From Desulfosporosinus acidiphilus SJ4 (lineage in GTDB: Bacteria; Bacillota; Desulfitobacteriia; Desulfitobacteriales; Desulfitobacteriaceae): DNA of 64,000 nt. The position numbers and the translations under genes are program-made. Positions 63,694-64,000 of the stretch are shown in pieces (the stretch's first letter is position 1; every line of letters starts with the position of its first letter). Location of the stretch: positions 1,521,977 to 1,585,976 of the forward strand of contig NC_018068.1 in NCBI RefSeq assembly GCF_000255115.2, given 5' to 3'. The notes below the pieces were generated by a model. The model saw only the letters and a program-made list of their open reading frames with translations. It did not search any database and was not told the DNA's origin.

Positions 63694-63725
63694 AAATCCT
63701 TCGGTAGTTGAAGGATTTTTTTATT
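63694..63725 (+). terminator. Riboswitch terminator
   Basis: AAATCCTTC and GAAGGATTT with loop GGTAGTT and a T-rich tail TTTTATTTTG. It is the off-state structure of the B12 riboswitch. Confidence 0.85.
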
Positions 63726-63765
63726 TTGTTAATAATTTTGAATTCTATACATTGGAGGTTTTGGG

Positions 63766-64000
63766 ATGCATATTGAAGATGGTATTCTCTCTCCCCTGGC
63801 CTGGGGTTCATGGTACGCCGTCACTACCGGATTTATTATCCCGGGAATAAAAGAAATTAATAAGAAGGCCAAAGAAAATTTAGCCTATAAGCCCTTTTTA
63901 GCTATGACTGGTGTGGCAGTCTTTGTGATTTCGGCAATGCACCTCCCAGTGCCGGTGACAGGTTCTTGTTCCCATCCATGCGGTACGCCTCTGGCGGCAA
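63766..64000 (+). CDS. cbiM: Cobalt ECF transporter component CbiM, 3' end outside the window
   Basis: Substrate-capture membrane protein of the CbiMNQO cobalt importer. The N-terminal MHIEDGILSPLAWGSWY carries the Met-His N-terminus that binds Co2+, then helices AMTGVAVFVISAMHLPVPVT and GSCSHPCGTPLAA, as expected. TTGGAGG is seven bases before ATG 63766. The gene runs off the window after 78 codons; cbiN, cbiQ and cbiO would follow. Controlled by the cobalamin riboswitch upstream. Confidence 0.93.
   Translation, partial: MHIEDGILSPLAWGSWYAVTTGFIIPGIKEINKKAKENLAYKPFLAMTGVAVFVISAMHLPVPVTGSCSHPCGTPLAA

Noticed and set aside
63650-63850. 66-codon frame between the cobalamin riboswitch and cbiM
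   Set aside because: It spans the riboswitch terminator and overlaps cbiM in another frame.

Overview
The window looks like the chromosome of a low-GC, endospore-forming, strictly anaerobic Firmicute of the Desulfosporosinus/Desulfitobacterium kind. This is inferred from gene content (IorAB, a very large FAD/iron-sulfur oxidoreductase, a lactate-permease-family transporter, YjcZ-type and LysM small proteins), from GGAGG ribosome sites with frequent TTG/GTG starts, and from riboswitch types. No rRNA or tRNA gene is present to confirm it.

Region 1 (1-7.7 kb) is a defence-like accessory block. A Ser/Thr kinase cut by the window edge and a TIR-like domain protein are followed by a run of integron-type gene cassettes. 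Three well-formed attC-like sites (4235-4308, 5064-5138, 5695-5771) and one degenerate site near 2988 separate single-gene cassettes: an NYN-domain nuclease in reverse orientation, a cysteine-rich unknown, a GNAT acetyltransferase, and then a HEPN-like protein. No integrase is visible.

Region 2 (7.7-18.4 kb) is a complete type I-C CRISPR-Cas locus (cas3-cas5c-cas8c-cas7c-cas4-cas1-cas2, leader, 35 repeats) with an internal cas11c start in cas8c. cas4 carries a one-base frameshift. Three spacers are duplicated and one resembles the 3' end of a tRNA gene.

Region 3 (18.4-24 kb) is metal homeostasis: a truncated mntH facing a MntR-like regulator, then an M-box (Mg2+) riboswitch ahead of a 27-codon ORF, a soluble MgtE_N/CBS protein and an Nramp-related magnesium transporter.

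Region 4 (24-37 kb) holds small accessory genes: nitroreductase, a TetR regulator with three matching operators, LysM proteins, DUF families, and a rifampin ADP-ribosyltransferase with an extra N-terminal domain. It ends with a pseudogene and a 1048-residue FAD/Fe-S oxidoreductase with a Met/Pro-rich tail.

Region 5 (37-53 kb) has a YraQ/ArsP-type permease, a PAS-PucR regulator, housekeeping-type genes (proX, yaaA, tdk) and an operon for arylpyruvate or 2-oxoacid metabolism: iorA, iorB, permease, acyl-CoA synthetase.

Region 6 (53-58.3 kb) is a decaying hexuronate operon: GntR regulator, intact uxuA and uxuB, but broken transporter, KDPG aldolase and KDG kinase. Region 7 (58.3-64 kb) has small sporulation-type genes, a KimA-like potassium/amino-acid transporter and a cobalamin riboswitch leading into cbiM, cut by the window end.
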